A stretch of 64,000 nucleotides of DNA. Origin: Bacteroides sp. Its GTDB lineage: Bacteria > Bacteroidota > Bacteroidia > Bacteroidales > Bacteroidaceae. The notes beneath the pieces were generated by a model. That model did no database searches. It had not been told where the DNA came from and saw only the letters and a list, made by a program, of their open reading frames with translations. Position numbers and translations under genes: made by a program. Position 1 is the first letter of the stretch. Every line of letters starts with the position of its first letter. The stretch spans positions 38,265 through 102,264 of the forward strand of contig JALCME010000021.1 of the NCBI GenBank assembly GCA_022648295.1, read 5' to 3'. Below are positions 1-9,081 of the stretch, piece after piece.

Positions 1-519
1 TGGATTTAGTTGGTTCCGCAAGTTTTTTAATTCAGCTTCTGTGCGGCTTTTTTCTGCTTCACGTCGTGCTGCTTCGACTTGTGCCCAACGTCCGCTCAAC
101 TTTATAGCTACAGCTAGACCGGTAGTCAATATCATGGAAAAAATATCACGTAGGACAAATATCCAACTGGGTGGTCCCGGATGTTTAGGAGGTTTTGATA
201 ATGAATATATCTTAAAAATGTACTCTTGCCATAAATGTACTCCTAGTGCTGTTCCTAAGATCAGCAAAATATTTAATAGTAAGTATTGTTTGATTTTATT
301 ATTAAATAGAAAATGGGGAATCAATAAACAATAGTTAATATAGAAGATGAGAAGAAAAGAAAAAGGTACAGCACTACCATGGCGCATGTAATCTAGCCAA
401 CTTATTGTAAATCCACTACGGTTCATCAATAAAAATGGCAATCCGAATACAGTGCCCCATCCTATGATATGGATGAATATCTCGACTGTTTTATGTAAGC
501 TGGGCTTTTGAGTAATCAT
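1..519 (-). CDS. LytS/YehU-type sensor histidine kinase, N-terminal part (3' end outside window)
   Basis: This is the first 173 codons of a membrane sensor kinase, reading leftwards from an ATG at 519-517 and open at the window edge. I see four hydrophobic segments in the first 145 residues or so, then a basic/acidic helix rich in Ala, Glu and Arg, and finally LKNLRNQLNP at the edge. That ending matches the start of the His_kinase (PF06580) phospho-acceptor box, whose consensus continues PHFLFN; the histidine itself would lie just outside. This family signals to LytTR-domain response regulators, so a LytTR gene probably follows to the left. The gene starts 84 bp after the efflux permease on the same strand, so it is likely part of that operon and may sense membrane stress or an efflux substrate. 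The family call is firm; the ligand is unknown. Confidence 0.85.
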   Translation of the reverse strand, partial: MITQKPSLHKTVEIFIHIIGWGTVFGLPFLLMNRSGFTISWLDYMRHGSAVPFSFLLIFYINYCLLIPHFLFNNKIKQYLLLNILLILGTALGVHLWQEYIFKIYSLSKPPKHPGPPSWIFVLRDIFSMILTTGLAVAIKLSGRWAQVEAARREAEKSRTEAELKNLRNQLNP

Positions 520-603
520 TTTACAAAAATAATTATTTAAAGCACAAAGCATTGTCTTTTAATTATAAAATATAACAATGCTCTATGCTATTTTTTAAGT
601 TCA

Positions 604-1824
604 TTATTCGTACCTGATAGCATCTATCGGATCTAAATCTGCAGCTTTTTTTGCAGGGTACCAACCGAAGAATATGCCTGTGATTGTACATACAGCAAAG
701 GACAGGAATACACTCCAGGGCTGAATGTAAATGGGCCAATGGGCTACACCTTTTACTATGAAACTGCTGCCGCAACCTATAATCATCCCAATGATACCTC
801 CGGTTATACTGATAAGAACTGCTTCAATCAAGAATTGAGCCAAAATATCTATACCGCGTGCGCCGACAGACATTCGTAGGCCAATCTCCCGCGTACGTTC
901 CGTAACGCTGACGTACATAATGTTCATGATGCCAATGCCACCGACTACGAGTGATATGCCGGCTATACAAGCCAAGAGCGTTGTCATTAAATCTGTGGTA
1001 GAATTCAACATGCTACTAAGCTCTTGTTGGCTACGTATAGTGAAGTCATCATCATCAGAATCCTTAAGCTTATGATTTCGTCGTAATAGAGTGTTGATTT
1101 CATTGGTTGCATAATCAGTCATATCTTCACTCAGTGCAGAAGCAAAAATACCTTGCAAATAAGTCACTGCCATCATACGTTTCATAACAGTGGTGTAAGG
1201 GGCCAATACAATATCATCTTGGTCCATACCCATGGAATTGTATCCTTTGGCTTTTAGTACGCCTATAATTCGTAGTGGAATTTGATTGAATCGTATGATA
1301 TGTCCGATAGGATCTTGTCCGTTAGGAAAAAGATTATCAACGATTGTTTTTCCTATTACGCACACTTTGGCTGCACTTTGTATATCAGATTCCGTAAACA
1401 TTTCTCCGCTTTCTACGTTGAGTTGCCGAATTTCCAGATATTCTGTTCCAACACCACTTATTGATGAAGGGTAGTTGTTGTTTCCGGCAATAAGTTGCCC
1501 TGAACTTGATACACTTGGACTAACTGCAGACAAATAATTGGTTTCATCTCTTAATGATTCGTAATCAGCGAGTTTTAGAGTTTGCATGGCGGAAGGGTCT
1601 TGACGTACTCCACCACGCATATCAGCACCCGGATGAATCATAATCATATTTGAGCCCATTTCTGAAATTTGTGCTTGTATGCTTTTCTTTGATCCTTGAC
1701 CGATGGCAAGCATAGTGATGACGGATGCCACACCTATGATTATACCCAGCATTGTGAGAAAAGCACGTAGCTTATTGTTGGAAAGGGCTCGTAATGCTAT
1801 TTTGAAAAGATTTGTTCCGTTCAT
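604..1824 (-). CDS. MacB-type ABC transporter permease (FtsX family)
   Basis: This 406-residue inner-membrane protein is the membrane half of a MacB-type mechanotransmission ABC transporter. One transmembrane helix lies near residues 17-42, followed by a large periplasmic domain (about 45-275) and three C-terminal helices, the MacB_PCD plus FtsX arrangement. The family signature NNKLRAFLTMLGIIIGVASV is at the N-terminus and TREIGLRMSVGAR is in the cytoplasmic loop. In E. coli MacB the ATPase and permease are fused; here they are separate genes, as is common in Bacteroidota. The ATPase gene ends 12 bp upstream, and the adaptor and outer-membrane channel genes come earlier in the same direction. 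The complex should couple ATP hydrolysis to expulsion of a periplasmic substrate (peptide, toxin, lipid or drug) through the TolC-like channel. The substrate cannot be told from sequence. Confidence 0.92.
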   Translation of the reverse strand: MNGTNLFKIALRALSNNKLRAFLTMLGIIIGVASVITMLAIGQGSKKSIQAQISEMGSNMIMIHPGADMRGGVRQDPSAMQTLKLADYESLRDETNYLSAVSPSVSSSGQLIAGNNNYPSSISGVGTEYLEIRQLNVESGEMFTESDIQSAAKVCVIGKTIVDNLFPNGQDPIGHIIRFNQIPLRIIGVLKAKGYNSMGMDQDDIVLAPYTTVMKRMMAVTYLQGIFASALSEDMTDYATNEINTLLRRNHKLKDSDDDDFTIRSQQELSSMLNSTTDLMTTLLACIAGISLVVGGIGIMNIMYVSVTERTREIGLRMSVGARGIDILAQFLIEAVLISITGGIIGMIIGCGSSFIVKGVAHWPIYIQPWSVFLSFAVCTITGIFFGWYPAKKAADLDPIDAIRYE

Positions 1825-1836
1825 AATTCTTATGGT

Positions 1837-2583
1837 TTAATCTTCATCACTTTTTGGCAGAGCAGCCAAAGCATTTGTTGCAGACAGTATATGGGAATTT
1901 ACTTTATCTTCTATTAAATGCCCATCGCGTAAGCGAATATTTCGGCTACTGTATTGGCAGATCTCTGGATTATGAGTGACGAAGATGATTGTTCTTCCTT
2001 CGGCATTCAGCTTTTGGAAGAGGACTAATATTTCGAATGATGTGCGTGTGTCCAAATTGCCCGTTGCTTCATCTGCGAGGATTACAGCCGGATCATTGAC
2101 CAATGCTCTGGCTATGGCTACACGTTGCATCTGTCCTCCAGACATTTGATTGGATTTATGCTCTAATCGATCTCCTAATCCTACAGCTTCTAGTGCTTCT
2201 ATGGCGCGTTTGCGGCGTTCTGAAGCACTAATTGAAGGATTATACATTAATGGTAGTTCTACGTTTTCCACCGCTGTTGTTTTGGGTAACAGATTATAGC
2301 TTTGAAAAACGAATCCTATTTTACGGTTTCTCAGAATTGCTCGCTGAGATTTACTCATAGTACGCACAGATATGCCATCGAGTAAATATTCGCCGCTTGT
2401 AGGAGTATCGAGGCAGCCGAGTGTGTTTAGCAAGGTTGATTTGCCCGACCCGGATGTCCCCATGATGGTAACATATTCTCCTTCCGTAATATTGAACGAG
2501 ATTCCCCGTAGGGCATGTACTATCTCATCTCCTACCTGAAAGTCGCGTCGAATATTTTGCAATTCTATAACGGTTTTGCTCAT
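1837..2583 (-). CDS. MacB/LolD-type ABC transporter ATP-binding protein
   Basis: This 248-residue cytoplasmic ATPase energises the adjacent permease. Walker A (GTSGSGKST) is near residue 43, the Q-loop region ([21 protein letters not shown]) near 92, the ABC signature ([15 protein letters not shown]) near 147, Walker B ([12 protein letters not shown]) near 167 and the switch His (FVTHN) near 200. The length fits a single nucleotide-binding domain of the MacB/LolD/FtsE class. About 25 extra residues follow the domain and are not a recognised module. The gene starts 206 bp after the adaptor gene ends. That unusually long gap in an otherwise tight operon contains phased repeats described separately, so this gene and the two after it may have their own regulated promoter. 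Confidence 0.95.
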   Translation of the reverse strand: MSKTVIELQNIRRDFQVGDEIVHALRGISFNITEGEYVTIMGTSGSGKSTLLNTLGCLDTPTSGEYLLDGISVRTMSKSQRAILRNRKIGFVFQSYNLLPKTTAVENVELPLMYNPSISASERRKRAIEALEAVGLGDRLEHKSNQMSGGQMQRVAIARALVNDPAVILADEATGNLDTRTSFEILVLFQKLNAEGRTIIFVTHNPEICQYSSRNIRLRDGHLIEDKVNSHILSATNALAALPKSDED

Positions 2584-2663
2584 AACTTTATGTTTTTATA
2601 ATATGCTAACTTTATTTTTCAACTCGTCTTAATAGACTCATGCATTTTTAGAAATCCAGCGCA

Positions 2664-2768
2664 GCCCTTTTCATATGCTCTTGCAATCTTATAAATAAGC
2701 CCTTGCAATAAACTTATAAGCTCTTTTGATATTCTAAAAGGCTCTTACACTAATTAAATAAAGTCTTG
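2664..2768. repeat. Helically phased GCYCTT repeats between adaptor and ATPase genes
   Basis: On the plus strand the hexamer GCYCTT occurs at 2664, 2677, 2699, 2720 and 2741, with a weaker GTCTT copy at 2763. From 2677 onward the spacings are 22, 21, 21 and 22 bp, about two helical turns, so the copies face the same side of the helix. The spacers are AT-rich. The ladder lies some 80-180 bp upstream of the ATPase start (2583, minus strand). LytTR regulators bind direct repeats spaced about 21-22 bp apart, and the operon encodes a LytS-type kinase, so a binding array for the partner regulator is plausible. That link is inferred. Confidence 0.5.
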
Positions 2769-2789
2769 GCATCTTTTGCGAAAATCTTA

Positions 2790-4022
2790 TTACTTACTGC
2801 TCTTTTTCTTATTTCCCGGAGGTGTAGGCATGAAAGGGCTTCTTTCGCTACTGCTATTTTCATCCGTTGCTGTTGCTGTACTATTACCCTTGTTCAATAC
2901 GAGATCAACGATGATTTGTGTACCTTCGTTAATACCACCTGTTATTTCAGTAAGTGTACCGTTAGTTATTCCAATTGTTATGGGATGTGCGGTAAAGACA
3001 TTTCCTTCTTTTGTCCATACTTTATGTTCACCCTGACAATCTTTTATAACTGCATCTTTTCCGACTAAAGGTGTTGCCGGCGCAAAACGTAAGGCTTTTG
3101 CTGGTACACTTAATACTCCTTGTTTATCAAGAGTATAGATGGTGATGTTGGCTGTTAACCTTGGTTTTAATTTTAAGTCTGGATTTGGGGCAGATATAAC
3201 AACTTCGTAAGTTACTACAGTGCTACTACTTGAAGAACTGCTGCTCGAACTGCTTGAACTCGTTGTTGCTCCTAAACGGATTTGAGTTACTTTACCCTCA
3301 AAAGTATCATTTGGATAAGCGTCTACAGTGAAAGTTACCCGTTGTCCTACTTCTACATTACCTATATCGGCTTCATCTACATCAGCCACTACTTGCATTT
3401 GGGTTAAATCGGCAGCAATAGTGAAAAGAGTGGGAGTTTCAAATCCTGATGCAACGGTTTGTCCTTCTTCTACATCACGGCTGATGACTACTCCGTCAAT
3501 GGGTGAAGTTATGGTAGCATATGACAAGTTACGTTCTGCTTTAGCTAAAGCAGCTTTACTGTTATCGAACGTGCTTTTAGCTTTCTCATAATTATAAAGT
3601 GATTGTTCATAGTCCGTATCACTGATGAGAGATTTGTCGTGAAGAGTTTTATTACGCTTATATGTTTTTTGTTGGTACTCATATTCAGCCTTAGCTCCAT
3701 CGTAAGTGGCTTTTTGAGATGCAAATTCACTTTTTAGTGTTGCTTTATCCATTTCAGCAATGAGCTGGCCTTTGTGAACTACAGAATTGTAGTCTACATA
3801 TATTTTATCAATAATACCTGATACTTGTGTTCCTACTTCTATTTCTGTGACAGGTTCAATTGTTCCTGTAGCAGTGACGGTATTTGAAATATTGTTTCGA
3901 GCTACAGTCGTCATTTCATAGGATACTTTTCGTGTCTGACCGGAACCTCTGAGTATCCAGAAAGCAACTCCGGCAATTACTATAATTCCGGTTGCTATAC
4001 TGATCATTTTCTTTTTATTCAT
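2790..4022 (-). CDS. MacA-like periplasmic adaptor (HlyD/membrane-fusion family)
   Basis: This 410-residue periplasmic adaptor bridges the MacB-type transporter and the TolC-like channel. A single N-terminal membrane anchor lies at about residues 6-24. The lipoyl half-motifs (EIEVGTQVSGIIDKIYVDYN and SYATITSPIDGVVISRDVEE) flank a coiled-coil hairpin of about 80 residues, followed by the beta-barrel domain and a membrane-proximal domain, the usual MacA order. An odd feature is a run of 13 serines (codons at 3222-3260) inside the beta-barrel domain, right after QIRLGATT. It is written with mixed Ser codons, so it is a maintained Ser-rich loop rather than a simple slipped repeat. The C-terminus is basic and Ser/Pro-rich. 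It lies 38 bp downstream of the tolC-like gene and is probably co-transcribed with it. Confidence 0.93.
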   Translation of the reverse strand: MNKKKMISIATGIIVIAGVAFWILRGSGQTRKVSYEMTTVARNNISNTVTATGTIEPVTEIEVGTQVSGIIDKIYVDYNSVVHKGQLIAEMDKATLKSEFASQKATYDGAKAEYEYQQKTYKRNKTLHDKSLISDTDYEQSLYNYEKAKSTFDNSKAALAKAERNLSYATITSPIDGVVISRDVEEGQTVASGFETPTLFTIAADLTQMQVVADVDEADIGNVEVGQRVTFTVDAYPNDTFEGKVTQIRLGATTSSSSSSSSSSSSSTVVTYEVVISAPNPDLKLKPRLTANITIYTLDKQGVLSVPAKALRFAPATPLVGKDAVIKDCQGEHKVWTKEGNVFTAHPITIGITNGTLTEITGGINEGTQIIVDLVLNKGNSTATATDENSSSERSPFMPTPPGNKKKSSK

Positions 4023-4060
4023 ACTATCTATGATTATAATGTTTCTATTATTTTGAGTTT

Positions 4061-5488
4061 TTATAAACTAAATTCATTGCCTTGATAGAATTTAAGCAAT
4101 TGTATATTTAATATGGCCATGTACTTGGCTTGGAGCATTTCCTGTTGAGCACTGAGCAAATTGTTCTTCTCAGTCAGTAATTCTACCGTATTCTTCATGC
4201 CAAGGTTAAATTGTTCTTGTACAAGGTCATAACTAGTTTGCGTACTGTGGAGATTATCTTCTGCAGCAGCATATTTCTGTTGGGCACTATTGGCATCCAG
4301 CCACAAGTTTTCAATTGTTTTATAAAGTGTCTTTTGGCTGTCTAAAAGATTCAATTGGCTTGTTAATTTCTGTAGCTTAGCTTTCTGTATGGCGCTTTTA
4401 GTTTCTCTATTATTAAATATAGGTATACTAAGCGTCAGTCCTATAGAGTTATTCCAATTAGTCTTTATTTGTTCTTTGAATGAATAATCGCTTCCGTTAG
4501 CATTTGTAGAACCAATACCGGCACTTAAACTTAGAGTAGGCAGGTATCCTGAGCGGGCAATGCTAATATCCAAATCAGAAGAATGAATGCTTAATTTGCT
4601 TGCCTCAATTTCGGGGCGAAAGCTGAGAGCTGTTTGGTAGACATCACTTTTGCTAGGCAAGGGGGTTAATACATTTACATCACTCATGGCTGGTAGATAA
4701 AGATCCATTATCTCTTCGCCATCTAATTCTAAAAGTTGTTTTAATTGTAATTTGTAGTCTTGCAGAGTGGCTTGTGCACTAACCAATTGATATTTGTCTG
4801 TACTCACTTGTGCTTCCAACTGAGCAAAATCACTTTTTGAAATACTACCTGCGGCAAGTAATTCTTTTCCTCGTTCAGATTGTGCTTTGCTGACTGCTAG
4901 TGTTTCTTCATCTACTTTTACACTTTCGGCAGCGTAGAGAATCTGAACGTAGATTTGCGTAATATTTTCTTCAATGGAATTTTCACTTTCGGCAACATTC
5001 AGCTCTGCTACGCGGTTGCTGAGTCTATTCTGCTTTAGTGTATTAAGTCGCTTTTTGCCATTGTAGAGTGTCCATGAAGCGTCAATGCCATAACTGCCGT
5101 TGTAGCTGGTTTTACTCTGGCTGCTAGTAATATTATCTCCACTGATAATGGTGCCTGATTCACTATAGGGACGGTTTACTATACGCTGGCTTACTGAAGC
5201 TGATAGGCTGGGTAGGAAAGCTGCTTTTGCTGTTTTTACATCTACGCTGGCACTTTCTGCACTGATACGATTTTTACGTACGGTGATATTGTGTTTAAGA
5301 GCGTAATCAATGCATGTTTTCAGATCCCATTTTGCAGGAAGTTGCTCCTCCTCCTGCTGCCCGGAAATGCTATCTTGCTGCATCTCATTTTGTTTGGCAG
5401 AAGTCTTATTCTGAGCCAGTAGATTACTACCGCCCCAGAAACTTGCCATACAGAGCGTTATCGCTGTCAATCTTCTTACATTTCTCAT
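4061..5488 (-). CDS. TolC-like outer-membrane efflux protein
   Basis: This 475-residue outer-membrane channel has a signal peptide (about residues 1-25, ending NLLAQ) and two OEP repeats rich in long amphipathic helices, with coiled-coil stretches such as NRVAELNVAESENSIEENIT and a matching region near residues 395-460. Ser/Thr/Tyr-rich segments (about 100-150 and 310-350) are the barrel strands. It is the first gene of the minus-strand efflux operon. Three such subunits form a trimeric tunnel that docks on the adaptor. The start at 5488 (MRNVRRLTAITLCMA) gives a clean signal peptide and lies about 190 bp from the divergent DUF4492-cydAB operon, so both promoters sit in that gap. Confidence 0.93.
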   Translation of the reverse strand: MRNVRRLTAITLCMASFWGGSNLLAQNKTSAKQNEMQQDSISGQQEEEQLPAKWDLKTCIDYALKHNITVRKNRISAESASVDVKTAKAAFLPSLSASVSQRIVNRPYSESGTIISGDNITSSQSKTSYNGSYGIDASWTLYNGKKRLNTLKQNRLSNRVAELNVAESENSIEENITQIYVQILYAAESVKVDEETLAVSKAQSERGKELLAAGSISKSDFAQLEAQVSTDKYQLVSAQATLQDYKLQLKQLLELDGEEIMDLYLPAMSDVNVLTPLPSKSDVYQTALSFRPEIEASKLSIHSSDLDISIARSGYLPTLSLSAGIGSTNANGSDYSFKEQIKTNWNNSIGLTLSIPIFNNRETKSAIQKAKLQKLTSQLNLLDSQKTLYKTIENLWLDANSAQQKYAAAEDNLHSTQTSYDLVQEQFNLGMKNTVELLTEKNNLLSAQQEMLQAKYMAILNIQLLKFYQGNEFSL

Positions 5489-5624
5489 ATTCTTTTATAC
5501 TATATGTTATTAGTACTTACAAAAGTAGATGTTATGATTTTCAGAGACAAAACTGATAGACAGGGGACTGGTTTTCGACGTCGGAATGTTTTTTTGTGTC
5601 GATAATTGATTTTTCTACTTTTTA

Positions 5625-5657
5625 TTTGCTGTTCTATGTATAAAAGTTCTATATTTG
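5625..5657 (+). promoter_or_regulatory. Predicted promoter of the DUF4492-cydAB operon
   Basis: TTTG at 5625-5628 and TATATTTG at 5650-5657 are separated by 21 bp. This matches the Bacteroides primary sigma-factor consensus (TTTG at -33, TAnnTTTG at -7). The start codon at 5679 is 22 bp further on, leaving a short leader. Confidence 0.65.
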
Positions 5658-5678
5658 TAATGATTATAAATTCTACTT

Positions 5679-5921
5679 ATGAAGAGTGCTATTTCAACGG
5701 TATGGCGATTCTATATTGATGGATTTCGAAATATGACATTAGGCCGGACTTTATGGTTAATTATTATCGTGAAGCTTTTTGTGATGTTTTTCGTTCTCCG
5801 TCTTTTTTTCTTTCCCAAATTTTTAAACTCTCCGGAAATAGGGCAGGATAAGGGGAAGTATGTGGGTCATGAACTTATTCATAGAGCTGTATCTGATGAA
5901 AATATTCCTTCTAAAGAATGA
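5679..5921 (+). CDS. DUF4492 small membrane protein upstream of cydAB
   Basis: This 80-residue protein has one clear transmembrane segment (about residues 25-45, LWLIIIVKLFVMFFVLRLFF) between a basic amphipathic N-terminus (WRFYIDGFRNM) and a charged C-terminal tail. The N-terminal pattern matches DUF4492, a family found next to cytochrome bd genes in Bacteroidota. The gene lies 53 bp before cydA, behind a good promoter, and is surely co-transcribed. Its position and size suggest a small accessory or assembly subunit of the bd oxidase, comparable in role to CydX or CydH. That role is inferred from context; there is no sequence similarity to CydX that I can see. Confidence 0.85.
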   Translation: MKSAISTVWRFYIDGFRNMTLGRTLWLIIIVKLFVMFFVLRLFFFPKFLNSPEIGQDKGKYVGHELIHRAVSDENIPSKE

Positions 5922-5974
5922 TTTATTAAAAACAATATAAATGCATAATTGACTAAATTCTAAAAATCTGATTT

Positions 5975-7528
5975 ATGCTTGAACACATTGATTCTTCATT
6001 AATTGACTGGTCGAGAGCTCAATTTGCGCTGACTGCTATCTATCATTGGATTTTCGTGCCACTCACTTTAGGATTGGCCGTTGTTATGGGTGTCATGGAG
6101 ACGGTTTATTATCGTACGGGTGATGAGTTTTGGAAACGTACTGCAAAATTCTGGATGAAACTATTTGGAATTAATTTTGCCGTAGGGGTTGCTACAGGAT
6201 TAATTCTGGAATTTGAATTTGGAACAAACTGGAGTAACTATTCGTGGTTTGTGGGAGATATTTTCGGAGCGCCTTTAGCGATTGAAGGTATCTTAGCTTT
6301 TTTTATGGAAGCCACATTTATAGCTGTTATGTTCTTTGGTTGGGAAAAAGTAAGTAAAAAGTTCCATTTAGTTTCTACTTGGTTAACTGGCTTAGGGGCT
6401 ACGATTTCCGCTTGGTGGATACTTGTTGCAAATGCATGGATGCAAAATCCGGTAGGTATGGTGTTTAACCCAGATACTGTGCGTAATGAGATGGATGATT
6501 TCATGGCTGTGGCTTTTTCACCGGTGGCTGTTAATAAGTTCTTCCATACTGTATTGTCCAGTTGGGTGTTGGGATCAATTTTTGTAATAGGTATCAGTTG
6601 TTGGTATCTATGGAAGAAGCGTGAAAAGAAATTTGGCATGGCAAGCATTAAGGTTGCAGCTGTTGTGGGGTTAACAGCTTCGCTGCTCACAGCATGGACT
6701 GGTGATGGTTCCGGCTATCAGGTTGCGCAAACGCAACCAATGAAACTCGCTGCTATGGAGGGTTATTATCAGGGACAACAAAGCGCGGGACTTGTGGCCA
6801 TAGGCATCTTAAATCCTGCAAAAGAAAAATATAATGATGGTGAAGAGCCATTTATAGCACAAATAAAAATACCTCATTTGCTTTCTTTATTGGCAGAGCG
6901 TAAGTTCGATGCATTCGTTCCGGGTATTAAAGACCTTATAGAAGGTGGTTATACCTTGAAGGATGGAAGTAAGGCTCTGTCTGCAGAAGAGAAGATAGAA
7001 CGGGGAAAAACAGCTATTGCAGCATTAGCTGCATATCGTGCTGCTCAGTCTGTTGGTAATGAATTAGGGAAGAAACAAGCAGCAGCAGTGTTGGAAGAAA
7101 ATATACCTTATTTTGGATATGGTTATATAAAAGATGTACATCAATTGGTTCCTAATGTGGCATTGACATTTTATGCTTTTCATGTAATGGTGTTGCTTGG
7201 CTTCTATTTTATTCTATTCTTTATTGTAGTTCTTTATCTAGCCTTTAAGAAAGAATTGGCAAAAATGAAATGGTTGCATTGGGTGGCTATGCTTACTATT
7301 CCACTAGGCTATTTGGCTAGTCAGGCCGGTTGGGTTGTTGCTGAGTGTGGACGTCAGCCATGGGCCATACAGGATATGTTACCAGTGAATGCCGCTATTT
7401 CAAAGTTGAATACGGGATCCGTACAAACGACTTTCTTTATATTCTTGATTTTATTTACAGTTATGCTGATTGCAGAGGTTGGCATTATGCTAAAGGCCAT
7501 AAAAAAAGGACCGGATTTGGGAAATTAA
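5975..7528 (+). CDS. cydA: Cytochrome bd ubiquinol/menaquinol oxidase subunit I
   Basis: This 517-residue subunit carries the haems and quinol site of cytochrome bd, which oxidises quinol and reduces oxygen to water with very high affinity. In Bacteroides it scavenges oxygen and supports nanaerobic respiration. Visible landmarks are the N-terminal haem-ligand His in ALTAIYHWIF (His24), the conserved LILEFEFGTNWSNYSWFVGD segment with its acidic residues, NAWMQNPVGM, and FFHTVLSSWVLGSIFVIG with a second ligand His near 190. A hydrophilic Q-loop stretches from about 255 to 390. About nine hydrophobic helices are evident, and the length is normal for the family. It sits between DUF4492 and cydB in one operon. 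Confidence 0.97.
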   Translation: MLEHIDSSLIDWSRAQFALTAIYHWIFVPLTLGLAVVMGVMETVYYRTGDEFWKRTAKFWMKLFGINFAVGVATGLILEFEFGTNWSNYSWFVGDIFGAPLAIEGILAFFMEATFIAVMFFGWEKVSKKFHLVSTWLTGLGATISAWWILVANAWMQNPVGMVFNPDTVRNEMDDFMAVAFSPVAVNKFFHTVLSSWVLGSIFVIGISCWYLWKKREKKFGMASIKVAAVVGLTASLLTAWTGDGSGYQVAQTQPMKLAAMEGYYQGQQSAGLVAIGILNPAKEKYNDGEEPFIAQIKIPHLLSLLAERKFDAFVPGIKDLIEGGYTLKDGSKALSAEEKIERGKTAIAALAAYRAAQSVGNELGKKQAAAVLEENIPYFGYGYIKDVHQLVPNVALTFYAFHVMVLLGFYFILFFIVVLYLAFKKELAKMKWLHWVAMLTIPLGYLASQAGWVVAECGRQPWAIQDMLPVNAAISKLNTGSVQTTFFIFLILFTVMLIAEVGIMLKAIKKGPDLGN

Positions 7529-7620
7529 GAAAGGAGTCACTGGTCGTTGCTATTTTGGCATTGTGCGGCGGACGATCGAATTTAATAAAACGATAGAATT
7601 CATTTTTAAAGCTTAGTGAT

Positions 7621-8769
7621 ATGGATACATATATATTTCTACAACATTATTGGTGGTTTGTAATCTCGCTTCTGGGAGCTCTTTTGGTATTTCTGCTTTT
7701 TGTGCAGGGAGGTAATTCGTTGATTTTCTGTTTAGGTAAGACGGAAGAGCAACGTAAAATGATGGTGAATTCCACCGGACGGAAATGGGAGTTTACATTT
7801 ACTACTCTTGTTACGTTTGGCGGTGCATTTTTTGCTTCGTTTCCTTTATTCTATAGTACTAGTTTCGGGGGGGCTTATTGGTTGTGGATGATCATTTTAT
7901 TTAGCTTTGTTTTGCAGGCTGTCAGTTATGAATTTCAGAGTAAGATAGGTAATCTGCTTGGGAAGAATACATACCGTAGTTTTTTGGTCTTAAATGGAGT
8001 AGTTGGGCCAGTGTTGCTTGGAGGAGCAGTGGCTACCTTCTTTACCGGGTCTGAATTCTATATTAATAAGGAGAATATGATGGATGGGGCTATGCCTGTG
8101 ATTAGTCAATGGGCGAATGAGTGGCATGGGCTAGATGCATTAACCAATTTGTGGAATGTTGCTTTAGGACTGGCAGTGTTCTTCCTTTCGCGTATTCTCG
8201 GCGCCCTCTATTTTATTAATAATATAGATGATGAAGACTTGGTGAAACGTAGTCGTCGTTCATTAATTGCTAATTCCGGACTATTCCTAGTGCTTTTTCT
8301 TGCGTTTGTAATTCGTACTTTACTTGCTGATGGATATGCTGTTCGCCCCGAAACAGGAGAGATTTATATGGAACCTTACAAGTATTTTAATAATTTTATA
8401 GAGATGCCGTGGATATTAGTTGTATTTTTAGTTGGAGTTGTGGGCGTGCTTTGGGGGATTGGTAAGACTTTATTAAAACCTAAATTCGATAAAGGAATTT
8501 GGTTTACGGGTGGAGGTACAGTTCTGGCTGTTCTGGCGCTTTTTCTGATAGCTGGTTATAATAACACGGCTTATTATCCTTCATCTTATGATTTGCAAAG
8601 TTCTTTAACTCTGAGCAATAGTTGTTCCAGTCTGTTTACATTGCGCACCATGGCATACGTTTCAATATTGGTGCCTTTTGTATTAGCTTATATTTTCTAT
8701 GCATGGCGTAGTATTGACGTGCGGAAGATTAACGCTAGCGAAATGCGGGAAGGTGATCACTCTTATTAG
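7621..8769 (+). CDS. cydB: Cytochrome bd oxidase subunit II
   Basis: This 382-residue multi-pass membrane subunit pairs with CydA and stabilises the haem-bearing core. The conserved N-terminus (YIFLQHYWWFVISLLGALLV) is followed by FVQGGNSLIF, close to the family's DGG-type motif, and about nine hydrophobic helices. It starts 92 bp after cydA on the same strand. A strong intrinsic terminator follows at 8862-8896, so it is the last gene of the operon. No cydCD-type transporter genes are in the window. Confidence 0.96.
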   Translation: MDTYIFLQHYWWFVISLLGALLVFLLFVQGGNSLIFCLGKTEEQRKMMVNSTGRKWEFTFTTLVTFGGAFFASFPLFYSTSFGGAYWLWMIILFSFVLQAVSYEFQSKIGNLLGKNTYRSFLVLNGVVGPVLLGGAVATFFTGSEFYINKENMMDGAMPVISQWANEWHGLDALTNLWNVALGLAVFFLSRILGALYFINNIDDEDLVKRSRRSLIANSGLFLVLFLAFVIRTLLADGYAVRPETGEIYMEPYKYFNNFIEMPWILVVFLVGVVGVLWGIGKTLLKPKFDKGIWFTGGGTVLAVLALFLIAGYNNTAYYPSSYDLQSSLTLSNSCSSLFTLRTMAYVSILVPFVLAYIFYAWRSIDVRKINASEMREGDHSY

Positions 8770-9081
8770 TTATAATTGCAAAATATTATATAGCTTTTAT
8801 TTGCATCAGAACTATTTATAAAGTCATAAAGGAAAAGTTTAAAAGACTTTTCTAAAAAATAACCCTTGTTGTAGAGTGCTATAGCAAGGGTCTTTTTTGT
8901 AGGTTTGAAACCTTTGTGTAGTTATAGAGTCGGTTCTTTTAAGGCTTTCTTATTACAGCTTCTTTTGCCCTTTTTGGGCTTATTCTGATTCCTGTTTTCT
9001 TATAGGAATATAATAAGGTCAAGATTTAAACAAACTTTTATGCTTGTTATACCTGTTTTCCAGTCTATAGAGGAGAGTATA
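8770..9081. other. Intergenic region after cydB
   Basis: This 312-bp stretch lies between cydB (plus) and mtgA (minus). It holds the cydB terminator near its left end. The rest is AT-rich, with a short GCCC-T5-GGGC hairpin near 8970 and no coding potential that I can support. Confidence 0.6.
8862..8902 (+). terminator. Rho-independent terminator of the cydAB operon
   Basis: ACCCTTG (8862-8868) pairs with CAAGGGT (8885-8891). The inner bases TTGTAG and CTATAG extend the stem through wobble pairs around an AGTG loop, and CTTTTTT follows directly. It lies about 95 bp after the cydB stop. Confidence 0.85.

Noticed and set aside
41..334. Plus-strand open frame at the left edge
   Set aside because: Antisense to the LytS-type kinase fragment, which has clear transmembrane helices and the start of the His_kinase box.
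3222..3260. Poly-Ser tract as a phase-variable simple repeat
   Set aside because: The codons are mixed, so there is no perfect short repeat able to slip; kept only as a protein oddity.
6238..6690. Minus-strand open frame of 150 codons inside cydA
   Set aside because: It lies wholly within cydA, which has strong family motifs; the translated product is a mirror of membrane-helix codons.
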